The notes: a model not told the origin generated them from the sequence alone. Positions 1-5,597 are shown, counted from the stretch's first letter. The stretch is 5,597 bases of DNA from CAZBEJ01 sp964521305 (GCA_964521305.1 CAZFQZ010000044.1:1-5597), one strand, 5' to 3'. Translations and numbers: made by a program.

Positions 1-1
1 C

Positions 2-241
2 GCTCCTGGAAATTCAACTCAACTCTGTGTTCTTTTTGCTCCATCACCATCACCAGCCCCATCTTCAGCTCCCGTGCCAACTGCACTTCCTCAGTCAGGA
101 TCGATTACACAAACTGAAACAGGCGCTGCTGTTGGTACAGGCCTACTCATCTTGGCCGCTACCGGATTGATTGCAGTTAACCGAAAGCCGTATAAAAAAC
201 ACCATAAAATGCGTAGCTCCAAATCCGGCTCTATGAAATAG
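2..241 (+). CDS. C-terminal part of a sortase-type surface protein (5' end outside window)
   Basis: Reading frame 2 is open from the left edge to TAG at 239-241, giving 79 residues of a longer protein. Visible in order: a Pro/Ser/Ala-rich linker (about residues 13-28), an LPQSG pentapeptide (29-33) resembling the LPxTG sortase motif, a short polar spacer, a Gly/Ala/Leu/Ile-rich hydrophobic segment (about 41-59), and a basic tail rich in Lys, Arg and His. In known sortase substrates this order of signals directs cleavage between Thr and Gly and anchoring at the cell surface; here Ser replaces Thr, so cleavage is likely but not certain. Even if it is not cleaved, the segment would act as a C-terminal membrane anchor with the bulk of the protein outside the cell. 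The functional domains lie upstream of the window. The gene is transcribed towards, and unrelated in content to, the operon on the other strand. Confidence 0.72.
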   Translation, partial: APGNSTQLCVLFAPSPSPAPSSAPVPTALPQSGSITQTETGAAVGTGLLILAATGLIAVNRKPYKKHHKMRSSKSGSMK

Positions 242-394
242 TTTGTTGTAGAAAAACGACGTTTTGATTGTTTTCATATTCTAAAGTCTTCATAAAATTG
301 TGGTACGGGTTTTTCTCTCATCTATAGGTCATAAAAATAGAAGAGGACGGGTAAATTGAAATTGAATGAGAATCACCAGTTACAACCGTCCTAA
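242..394. other. Non-coding spacer between surface-protein gene and IS remnant
   Basis: No convincing gene is seen. An A/T-rich palindrome with arms AAAACG/CGTTTT lies at 253-265, but its one-base centre and lack of a following T run make it a poor terminator. The hexamer ACGGGT occurs twice (305-310 and 347-352), and a GGACGG/CCGTCC inverted repeat spans 345-391. The left end of the ISL3 element probably lies somewhere in this stretch, but no terminal inverted repeat could be matched to the right side. Confidence 0.5.
345..391. repeat. Short inverted repeat GGACGG/CCGTCC
   Basis: GGACGG at 345-350 is exactly complementary to CCGTCC at 386-391, and one further A-T pair (344 with 392) extends the stem outwards. 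The loop is about 35 nt, too long for a factor-independent terminator. It sits immediately before the point where transposase-like coding sequence becomes recognisable (about 395), so it may be part of the left end of the element. It could also be chance. Confidence 0.35.
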
Positions 395-1274
395 TGTAAA
401 AAACGAACAAATACCTCCTGTGGTTTTTCATCTACAAGATTAATCAAACACGGAACTATCGTTGGAAAAAATTGTCTCCTTATTATTCGACCCAAGCGTT
501 ATCACTGTTTTAATTGTAATTTTGTCTTTACCGAAGAAACGATGATTGCCCCTTATGAAAAGGCAACTTTAAAGCACAAACGGGAAGTTATTGCCAACTT
601 AGCCAATCAATCCTTTTCCCCAGGTACCAGAAAGCGCAATGTTTCCTATCATACCCAGCGAAAATGGCTTGAGGAGTTAATCCAGAATGAGGTTTTGAGC
701 TTTGATACGGAGGAAAAAAAGACCATTTGTTTTAGGAATTGACGAAGTGTCATTTGCCGGACGTGAAATGGTGACAACCGTTGGGAATATTACAAACCAT
801 CGCCTTAAGAGAGTCTTAAATTCCAAGCGCACGGACGAGTTGGAAAAAGTTCTCCGCAATCTCTCACCGGGCGTCAAATCCCTCATAACCGAAGTCGTCA
901 TTGATATGTGTGATCTTTATCGAAAAGCCGTTGAGGAAACGCTTCCTATGGTTTATGCAACCAAGGAACGCTTACGGGAAATGTATCGGGTTTCTTCAAA
1001 AGATGAGGCCCGAAAACGATTGGAACTCATAATCTCAACCCTCGAATCGACAGACGACGGAGAACTCATATCTTGGGGTAGGACTCTTTCCCGCTGGAAA
1101 GAACCGATACTCAATTATTGGAACTCTCGCTCAACCAATGGCTTTATGGAAGGCATGCATAACAAGATGAAATTCATCAAAAGAATTTCATTCGGATTCA
1201 GAAACAAGAAAGTATTCATTTACAAAATTATGCTATCGGTCATGATTTTCTCGATACTTTTCAACAGACTTTAA
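395..1274 (+). pseudogene. ISL3-family transposase, frameshifted and internally deleted
   Basis: Two frames together give one ISL3-type transposase. Frame 2 (395-about 720) encodes the end of the zinc-ribbon (HCFNC at 503-517, after a CG and a KHG) and a helix-turn-helix region (SYHTQRKWLEEL). It has no ATG, GTG or TTG before 542, which falls after the zinc ribbon, so the true start is lost. At A7 (714-720) the frame must move by one base into frame 0 (about 714-1274), which has the catalytic domain: GIDEVSF, VVIDMCDLY and TNGFMEGMHNK. The presumed DDE residues are D14, D68 and E150 of the frame-0 ORF that opens at TTG 702. From family knowledge a DRFH-like segment and roughly 100 residues should follow the LP at 942-947, but the sequence jumps directly to KERLREMYR (963 on). 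The total is about 290 codons against some 400 for the family. It is almost certainly inactive. Confidence 0.85.
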
Positions 1275-1297
1275 CGAAGAACAAAGTGACATTTGCC

Positions 1298-1948
1298 TTA
1301 AGAAGTCAATTTTGAGAGTAATCCGTAAATATCTGCTACTGAATCAAGAATATAAGTGGCTTTCTTGAATTTTTGCAGGGGAACTCCGTTTGTCGGAATT
1401 GCAATGCTTTTGATTTGGGCTTTTGTAGCAGCCTCAATTCCACTTGGAGCATCTTCAATGATTATTGATTCATCGGTAGAAAATCCTGATACCCGTAAAG
1501 TTTTCAAAATTAAATCGGGATGCGGTTTTCCTTTTTCCACGTCATCGATGCAGACTATTGTACTGAAATATTTTTCGATTCCGAATTTTTTTAGCCAGTA
1601 TTCTATATAGGTTCTTTTTCCGGATGTCGCAATTGCCAGAGTTACCGGCTTTTTACTTAACATAAGTATTATTTTTTTTATTCCGGGTATTAATTGAAGT
1701 TTTTTTGAAAGATATTGATGAACGATGAGATTTCGTTCTTCAAGAAATTGAGAAAATGGAATCGGTAATTCAAAATCCCTATGAAATTCCCTTAAGGAAT
1801 CGGCAACAGGTACGCCGATATGTTTACAGAAATATGTCCATGTTAAAACTTTTACGTATCGTTTAAAAAGTATTTTCAGCGCATCAAATACAACGTGTTC
1901 GCTGTTTACCATTAGTCCGTCAAAATCGAATATGATGAGTTTTAACAT
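1298..1948 (-). CDS. HAD-superfamily hydrolase, beta-phosphoglucomutase-like
   Basis: This is a complete 216-residue protein with all four HAD motifs: DFDGL at 8-12 (nucleophile D8, acid/base D10), ATSG at 107-110 (S109), KGKPHPD at 139-145 (K141), and IEDAPSGIEAA from 164 (E165, D166 binding Mg2+). The region from about 15 to 85 is the helical cap of subclass I. The family contains sugar-phosphate phosphatases and phosphomutases that act in the cytoplasm through an aspartyl-phosphate intermediate. The sequence does not decide between the two activities or name the substrate. The ATG follows the kinase-like stop by one base (TAATATG), with a weak AAAAGGG (1959-1965) 10 nt upstream. It is the last gene of the operon and may remove or move a phosphate in the same pathway as the kinase-like protein. 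It converges on the IS remnant but looks intact at its C-terminus. Confidence 0.88.
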   Translation of the reverse strand: MLKLIIFDFDGLMVNSEHVVFDALKILFKRYVKVLTWTYFCKHIGVPVADSLREFHRDFELPIPFSQFLEERNLIVHQYLSKKLQLIPGIKKIILMLSKKPVTLAIATSGKRTYIEYWLKKFGIEKYFSTIVCIDDVEKGKPHPDLILKTLRVSGFSTDESIIIEDAPSGIEAATKAQIKSIAIPTNGVPLQKFKKATYILDSVADIYGLLSKLTS

Positions 1949-1949
1949 A

Positions 1950-2690
1950 TTAATTTAACCCTTTTCTCTTTTTGATAAGTTCGATAAGCGTGTCGGTTTC
2001 ATTCTCGATGCCTCCATATTTCTGGCTCTTTCTAAAGTGTCTTGCATGTCCTTTTAAAAATTGTATCACTAATTCCACATCAAACCAGTTCTCGTTCATT
2101 GATAGAATGTATACTAGGGGATTTAATACCTTTTCTTTTCCTCCTGCCAAAACGTAATACGCAAGCTGAGCAACGTCAAATGAAACGGCGGGCGGGCCAT
2201 ATATCTCGAGATCAAAATCAACATGGCGAAACGTATTATCAGGCCAGACGAGAATGTTTTTGGACCAGCGGTCGCCATAGATCAATCCCAGTGAATGTGC
2301 CTTTCTCATATCCTCAAAAAGGGAGAGAGTCAAAAATAGTGTTTTGTCGGGTGAAGCGGCAGGAAGATATTCATCGAGCGTTGTTGTTCCCTGCAAGTAT
2401 GGGTAATCGTATGTTCCTTCACTGTGTTGATTTGCATACGGTACTACGTTGAGTCCATGCGTTGCAGCAAATAAGGACAGTCTGGCTTGTTCTTCCGGAC
2501 TTCTTCGCCTGAATCGTCCGCCGGCCTGAGTAAATCCAAGATTGTTGTATTCATGTTTGAGGGAGTCCATTATGATCCGGTTCTCTCTGGGAATCCTGCG
2601 TAGTAGAGGAGTCGCATGCGGTCCGGCGATAAACAGTTGAGTATTCAATTCTCCTTTAAAAGGAGCTACGGGTAATTCTACGTATGCCAT
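1950..2690 (-). CDS. Small protein-kinase-fold phosphotransferase (APH/LPS-kinase-like)
   Basis: The chosen start gives 246 residues. YGDRWSKNILVW (138-149) matches the kinase catalytic loop, with D140 as presumed base and N145 as metal ligand. HVDFDLEIYG (156-165) replaces DFG, with D158 or D160 as Mg2+ ligand, and a SFDVAQLAYYV helix follows as in aminoglycoside-phosphotransferase and lipopolysaccharide-kinase-like proteins. The N-lobe is divergent: no glycine-rich loop or certain ATP-binding Lys is visible, and the EEQARLS helix (66-72) may supply the Glu. Such enzymes usually phosphorylate sugars or other small molecules in the cytoplasm, so ATP-dependent phosphorylation of a pathway intermediate is inferred. 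ATG 2690 lies 2 nt after the ThDP-enzyme stop. An alternative ATG at 2732 would add 14 basic residues and overlap that gene by 40 nt, and is less likely. The substrate is unknown. Confidence 0.72.
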   Translation of the reverse strand: MAYVELPVAPFKGELNTQLFIAGPHATPLLRRIPRENRIIMDSLKHEYNNLGFTQAGGRFRRRSPEEQARLSLFAATHGLNVVPYANQHSEGTYDYPYLQGTTTLDEYLPAASPDKTLFLTLSLFEDMRKAHSLGLIYGDRWSKNILVWPDNTFRHVDFDLEIYGPPAVSFDVAQLAYYVLAGGKEKVLNPLVYILSMNENWFDVELVIQFLKGHARHFRKSQKYGGIENETDTLIELIKKRKGLN

Positions 2691-2692
2691 AG

Positions 2693-4462
2693 TTATTTTT
2701 CGTTTCCTTTTACCGTCCAGATACCCTTCCATGCATCTGGATCAGAAGGTAATTGTAATTCCATGAGAGTAGGGCCATTTATTTTCAAAGCCTGAGCGAG
2801 GAATTTTCTAAAAATACTATTTGGATGGGCATAGGATTTATTGTTATGGTTGGGGATATAGGGTATCGTGTAGGTATTTATTTTTAGACTTTTGGCGAGG
2901 GCGGAATAATTGATCGGTGCGTTATTGAGAAACGTACTTTTTCCTGAATCAAATGCCGTCGGATCCTGTGAGAGAATCTGTTTCATCAGAGAAACTGATT
3001 TTGAATTATTACATACGATATATATGATTTTTATTTTTTGTTGAACAGCCGAAACCAAACCTTGCACTGCATTGGTAAAAGATTGATCTCCCAGAGTGCA
3101 AAATACCGTAGTTCCTGGTTCGCATTTCGCAAGGCCAGCGGAAAGAGCAAGCCCTCCGCCGATAAACGCACCGTGATCCCCAAAAACCCTTAACTTGGAA
3201 GGAAATGAATCGTATCCTTCGGAAAGAAGCCCGCCAAACATCTGGCTGTCATCAACAAGGATAGGAGATGTTACTTTATTAAATATTTCAGAGAGGATTT
3301 CTGCGATTTCAATTCTCATGAAGGAATATTTTGAATCAGTTTTTGCTGGTGATGAAGAATTCATATCATTTTGCACATACCATGATGTTTTTTTCCTTGC
3401 TTTGCTCTCTGTGTCGAGTTTGGAGCATATTTCTTCAAGGATTTTCCCGACGTTACCTTCAAGTACAAGATCATTGCTAGTTAAATAGTTGTTTTTTTTC
3501 GTCATGACGGGGTTTGAGGTGATGGCGATTTTCCTGCAATCCGGCAATTGACCGACTACCCGCGGATACATATTCCTGTCCTCGATGGTTATGAGTAAAT
3601 CGGCGCTTGACATAATTTCTTGATGACTGGAATCTGCAGGATTATAACAACCCAAAAAATGCGATGTTTCTTTTTTGGTTAAGCGTTCAAACAGCATCGG
3701 ACCTCTTCCATAGAAAACCTGAAATATAGGGGCATGAAGCAATTGCGCCAATTTTTTAACGGTTTCCTTTGCGCGTGTAAATTTGTAGAAAAAATCGTCG
3801 ATATAAAGAACTGGACGATTACTTTTATTTATGACACTAATAGTTCTCTTGATATTTTTTTTTGAATACGTTTGTTTTCCCGATCCGACTGCTTTCTTAT
3901 AAGAGACATACTGTTTGGGTATCCATTTTTTTTCGGATACGTCCTGTGGAAATCCTATGATTACAGGCCCGTATGGATATCTCACGCATGCTTCAAGCGC
4001 CCTGTAGATTGTCGGACAAAAGTTACGCGCGTTTGAGGGAGAAGTGTCTTTGATTTCAACGCTGCATTTGACAAAATTTCCAAGCTTCTCAATCAGATTC
4101 CATTCCCCGTGTGGAGGCAGAAACGGTTGGGACGAAGTTGAAGGGAGGCCGACGATGAATAAAGCCGGTACTTCGTTGCGGTGTGCATCGGCAATCGCAC
4201 CCAATGCATTTGTTCCGCCTCTTGCCCCATGCAAAATTGCCGCAGCATTAAGGGGATTCAATAAACTACCGCCTGCTGCCATAAAAGCAGATTCCTTGTC
4301 GCCTCTTCCATTCATAAGCGTTATTGATTTGCTTCGAATAATAGCATCACAAAGAGCCAATTCAGATGTTCCTGGGTACGCGAATACATACTTGACATTC
4401 GCTTTTTCCAAAATTGATGCGAGAACTTCAGCTCCGGTCATCATTGCTTTACTTTTGTTCAT
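2693..4462 (-). CDS. ThDP-dependent enzyme, acetolactate synthase/decarboxylase-like
   Basis: The 589 residues have the full three-domain layout of the ThDP (TPP) decarboxylase/synthase family. The PYR domain (about 8-180) has VFAYPGTSEL and E57 in RGDKESAFMAAG, the glutamate that activates the cofactor, followed by GGTNALGAIADAHRNEVPAL. The central domain is about 200-345. The PP domain (about 385-575) has GDHGAFIGGGLALSAG and the ThDP/Mg2+ motif, reading GDQS at 458-461 and NN at 485-486. The canonical third Gly of GDG is Gln here. Family members join or decarboxylate 2-oxo acids (acetolactate synthase, benzoylformate, phosphonopyruvate or sulfopyruvate decarboxylases). No regulatory IlvN partner is next to it, and the neighbours do not fit valine/isoleucine synthesis, so a specialised role is inferred. 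The ATG sits in an ATGA overlap with the upstream stop, without a clear Shine-Dalgarno, which suggests coupled translation. Confidence 0.85.
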   Translation of the reverse strand: MNKSKAMMTGAEVLASILEKANVKYVFAYPGTSELALCDAIIRSKSITLMNGRGDKESAFMAAGGSLLNPLNAAAILHGARGGTNALGAIADAHRNEVPALFIVGLPSTSSQPFLPPHGEWNLIEKLGNFVKCSVEIKDTSPSNARNFCPTIYRALEACVRYPYGPVIIGFPQDVSEKKWIPKQYVSYKKAVGSGKQTYSKKNIKRTISVINKSNRPVLYIDDFFYKFTRAKETVKKLAQLLHAPIFQVFYGRGPMLFERLTKKETSHFLGCYNPADSSHQEIMSSADLLITIEDRNMYPRVVGQLPDCRKIAITSNPVMTKKNNYLTSNDLVLEGNVGKILEEICSKLDTESKARKKTSWYVQNDMNSSSPAKTDSKYSFMRIEIAEILSEIFNKVTSPILVDDSQMFGGLLSEGYDSFPSKLRVFGDHGAFIGGGLALSAGLAKCEPGTTVFCTLGDQSFTNAVQGLVSAVQQKIKIIYIVCNNSKSVSLMKQILSQDPTAFDSGKSTFLNNAPINYSALAKSLKINTYTIPYIPNHNNKSYAHPNSIFRKFLAQALKINGPTLMELQLPSDPDAWKGIWTVKGNEK

Positions 4463-5301
4463 ATTTTTTTATATTTCGTAATATCGACTCCCTGATAAGG
4501 GAGAACTCTTCCTTTAAATATTATTGCCTTGCATCCGTCTTTATAAGTTTTATTTGTTGACACTCCGAAATTTCCAAGAGCGATATTTTTTAGCGCAAAC
4601 TTTAAAGACGGCCAGTCACTTTCCTTTTTTTGCACCAATTCATGTGTCCACGAAGCTTCTTTGGTTATTGGATATGGTCCTTGGTATTTTACCCAAGGTC
4701 CTTGGCAAAGTACTTCACCATTATCAAGGCCTTTTCTTACAAGGATCGTGGAAGTTCTTGTTTTTTTCTCTCCTGCCTTGAGTGCGTATAATACCGGATT
4801 TATTCCGATATATTTTCTTTTTAACCGGTTATCATTCTTCATGATGGAAAGGTCACCGGAATGCTGATTTATAACCCGTTCCCAGAAGTAATCCAATAGA
4901 TCTCCCTCAATCCAGCGGTGATAGGATAAAACGATAAGATTAAATGGGACTTTGGTACTTTTTTCCATTTTTATCATTTTTTTTAGTATCCGGTTATGGA
5001 ATTCCTTCGCCTTTATTTGATATGATTTCTTTTTTTTTGGATCTTTTTTGCATTCTGACCAGACTCCGCACTCTCTTTCAAAATCTTGCGCAATAACAGG
5101 GATGTTATTTTTCCCTGCAATATCTATCGCGGCAATTCCTAAACGGTCAGTGACTACCAAGCCCACTTTAATGAGACGAGGGTATTGTTTTGATAATTGA
5201 ATTGTTGCATTTAAATTACCTCCTCCTCCGCTTGCAAATACCGCAATGAGCATGGGAGTATCCTTAGGTTGATAAATTGATTTTAATAGTTGTTTACTCA
5301 T
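4459..5301 (-). CDS. PurN-like formyltransferase-fold protein
   Basis: From ATG 5301 it has 280 residues. LIAVFASGGGGNLNATI (18-34) matches the first strand and loop of glycinamide-ribonucleotide formyltransferase (PurN), and VGLVVTDRLGIAAIDIAGKNNIPV is the next strand pair. The formyltransferase catalytic triad is preserved: N145 and H147 in INQHSGD, and D193 in GLDNGEV. This implies transfer of a formyl group from 10-formyltetrahydrofolate to an amine in the cytoplasm. It is not an ordinary PurN: the usual NIHPSLLP reads NQHSGDLS, there is a Lys-rich insertion (about 84-115), the Asn-to-Asp spacing is longer, and the protein exceeds the usual 190-215 residues. The acceptor is probably something other than GAR, perhaps an amino sugar or amino acid, which is inference. 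ATG 5253 with a good AAGGA is an alternative start giving 264 residues that begin at the first strand. Confidence 0.75.
   Translation of the reverse strand: MSKQLLKSIYQPKDTPMLIAVFASGGGGNLNATIQLSKQYPRLIKVGLVVTDRLGIAAIDIAGKNNIPVIAQDFERECGVWSECKKDPKKKKSYQIKAKEFHNRILKKMIKMEKSTKVPFNLIVLSYHRWIEGDLLDYFWERVINQHSGDLSIMKNDNRLKRKYIGINPVLYALKAGEKKTRTSTILVRKGLDNGEVLCQGPWVKYQGPYPITKEASWTHELVQKKESDWPSLKFALKNIALGNFGVSTNKTYKDGCKAIIFKGRVLPYQGVDITKYKKI
5261..5265 (-). promoter_or_regulatory. Shine-Dalgarno AAGGA before alternative start of the formyltransferase-like gene
   Basis: AAGGA on the minus strand lies 7 nt before ATG 5253-5251, close to ideal spacing. The upstream ATG at 5301 has no comparable site, but it sits in an ATGA overlap with the previous gene. 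PurN-family proteins usually begin right at the strand that starts with the second Met (MLIAVFASGG), which favours the internal start. Both could be used. Confidence 0.5.
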
Positions 5302-5597
5302 GCTTGTTTGATAATGGAATCAGCCTTTTCAAACGTGCGAGTAAGAAGATAGTCAAATATCCCCAGGTCTTTAGCAGAAAGATTAAGTGGTGGATTAACT
5401 GCTACGACGCTTGGCGACATTCCGGTGCTCGCCAAAATGAGGCCATGAACGCTTTTGTACGGCTTTTTTTTGCAAATTGTTCGTGCGATATCCAGAATCT
5501 GCCCGGCGTAATTTCCTTTTAAGAGAATTCGTCCAACCCCACCTAAGGCAAATCCGCTTATTGTTAGGCGCGATGAACGAACGACCTTTCCAATCAT
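5298..5597 (-). CDS. Unrecognised ORF reaching the right edge, possibly only a C-terminal part
   Basis: The frame is open for 99 residues from the right edge to TGA at 5298-5300, which overlaps the next ATG by four bases (ATGA). The first codon in the window is an ATG lying exactly on the last three bases, so the protein may start there or continue beyond. I do not recognise the family. Visible features are a Gly-rich hydrophobic stretch (about 14-24, ISGFALGGVGR), a basic KKKPYK (43-48), a hydrophobic strand with HGLILASTG (51-59) and NPPLNLSAKDLG. There is no signal peptide, cysteine pair or obvious catalytic motif. The overlap with the formyltransferase-like gene makes it a likely partner in the same pathway. 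Its function is not assigned. Confidence 0.55.
   Translation of the reverse strand: MIGKVVRSSRLTISGFALGGVGRILLKGNYAGQILDIARTICKKKPYKSVHGLILASTGMSPSVVAVNPPLNLSAKDLGIFDYLLTRTFEKADSIIKQA

Larger units (their letters stand above)
345..1297 (+). mobile_element. Decayed ISL3-family insertion sequence remnant (borders approximate)
   Basis: The stretch is defined by the broken ISL3-family transposase inside it. The borders are estimates: the left one from the inverted repeat just ahead of the first recognisable codons, the right one from the 23-nt gap between the transposase stop (1274) and the stop of the converging HAD gene (1298). No matching terminal inverted repeats or flanking direct repeats were found by eye, so the ends may have been lost. 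The element lies between a surface-protein gene and the minus-strand operon, with its 3' end abutting the 3' end of the operon. It shows no additional cargo gene. Confidence 0.5.
1298..5597 (-). other. Compact minus-strand operon of five ORFs (possible small-molecule pathway)
   Basis: Five ORFs run in the same direction with almost no spacing. The edge ORF and the formyltransferase-like gene overlap in ATGA (5298-5301). The formyltransferase-like and ThDP-enzyme genes overlap in ATGA (4459-4462). The kinase-like gene starts 2 nt after the ThDP-enzyme stop, and the HAD gene starts 1 nt after the kinase-like stop. Such junctions usually mean one transcript and coupled translation. No internal promoter or terminator is apparent. 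The promoter lies beyond 5597, and the operon ends at 1298 facing the IS remnant with no clear hairpin terminator. The mixture of enzyme types suggests one pathway, which is an inference from gene order. Confidence 0.75.

Noticed and set aside
253..265. AAAACG/CGTTTT palindrome as a terminator for the surface-protein gene
   Set aside because: The centre is a single base, the stem is mostly A-T, and no T run follows.
700..745. Programmed -1 frameshifting at AAAAAAAG to make a full transposase, as in IS1 or IS3 elements
   Set aside because: The required move is +1 (or -2), not -1, ISL3 transposases are normally made from one ORF, and the gene also lacks its start and an internal segment.
677..901. 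74-codon minus-strand ORF
   Set aside because: It lies antisense to the transposase catalytic domain, which has recognisable family motifs, so it is a shadow frame.
1275..1320. Bidirectional terminator between the IS remnant and the HAD gene
   Set aside because: Only a weak imperfect TGAC/GTCA pairing is present, without a GC-rich stem or a T run.
2042..2452. 136-codon plus-strand ORF, with other plus-strand ORFs at 1356-1610, 3195-3488, 4044-4481 and 5277-5522
   Set aside because: All are antisense to operon genes with clear family motifs, and their translations show no recognisable domain.
1298..5597. Ordinary purine or branched-chain amino acid biosynthesis operon
   Set aside because: Apart from one PurN-like and one IlvB-like fold, no other pur or ilv gene is recognisable, and both proteins deviate at hallmark motifs.
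1..5597. CRISPR array, tRNA or rRNA genes, or recoded TGA
   Set aside because: No regularly spaced repeats and no tRNA- or rRNA-like sequence were noticed by eye. TGA serves as stop in both ATGA overlaps, and the genes have no internal TGA.

Overview
The window looks like a bacterial accessory region of moderate-to-low GC. A C-terminal sortase-type sorting signal, an ISL3-family transposase, short tightly overlapping genes and TGA used as an ordinary stop all fit a bacterium with genetic code 11. The style of the surface-protein tail and of the transposase recalls Patescibacteria (CPR) sequences. That is an impression from familiarity and cannot be proved from this window.

Layout. Plus strand, left third: the last 79 codons of a surface protein (2-241), a short non-coding stretch (242-394), then the decayed remnant of an ISL3-family insertion sequence (about 395-1274). 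The transposase has lost its N-terminal start, carries a frame break at a run of seven A's, and lacks a large internal segment, yet its three presumed DDE acidic residues are still present.

Minus strand, right three quarters (1298-5597): one compact operon. In transcription order it holds an unrecognised ORF that reaches the window edge, a PurN/formyltransferase-fold protein, a three-domain ThDP-dependent enzyme of the acetolactate synthase type, a small protein-kinase-fold phosphotransferase, and a HAD hydrolase of the beta-phosphoglucomutase-like class. The junctions are a 4-nt ATGA overlap, another ATGA overlap, a 2-nt gap and a 1-nt gap, so the genes are very probably co-transcribed and translationally coupled. 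The promoter must lie beyond the right edge.

Taken together, C-C bond chemistry (ThDP enzyme), one-carbon or formyl transfer (PurN-like), phosphorylation (kinase) and dephosphorylation or phosphomutase chemistry (HAD) look like a small-molecule or sugar-modification pathway rather than housekeeping purine or branched-chain amino acid synthesis. The substrate and product cannot be read from the sequence. This cassette is the best candidate in the window for an undescribed system.
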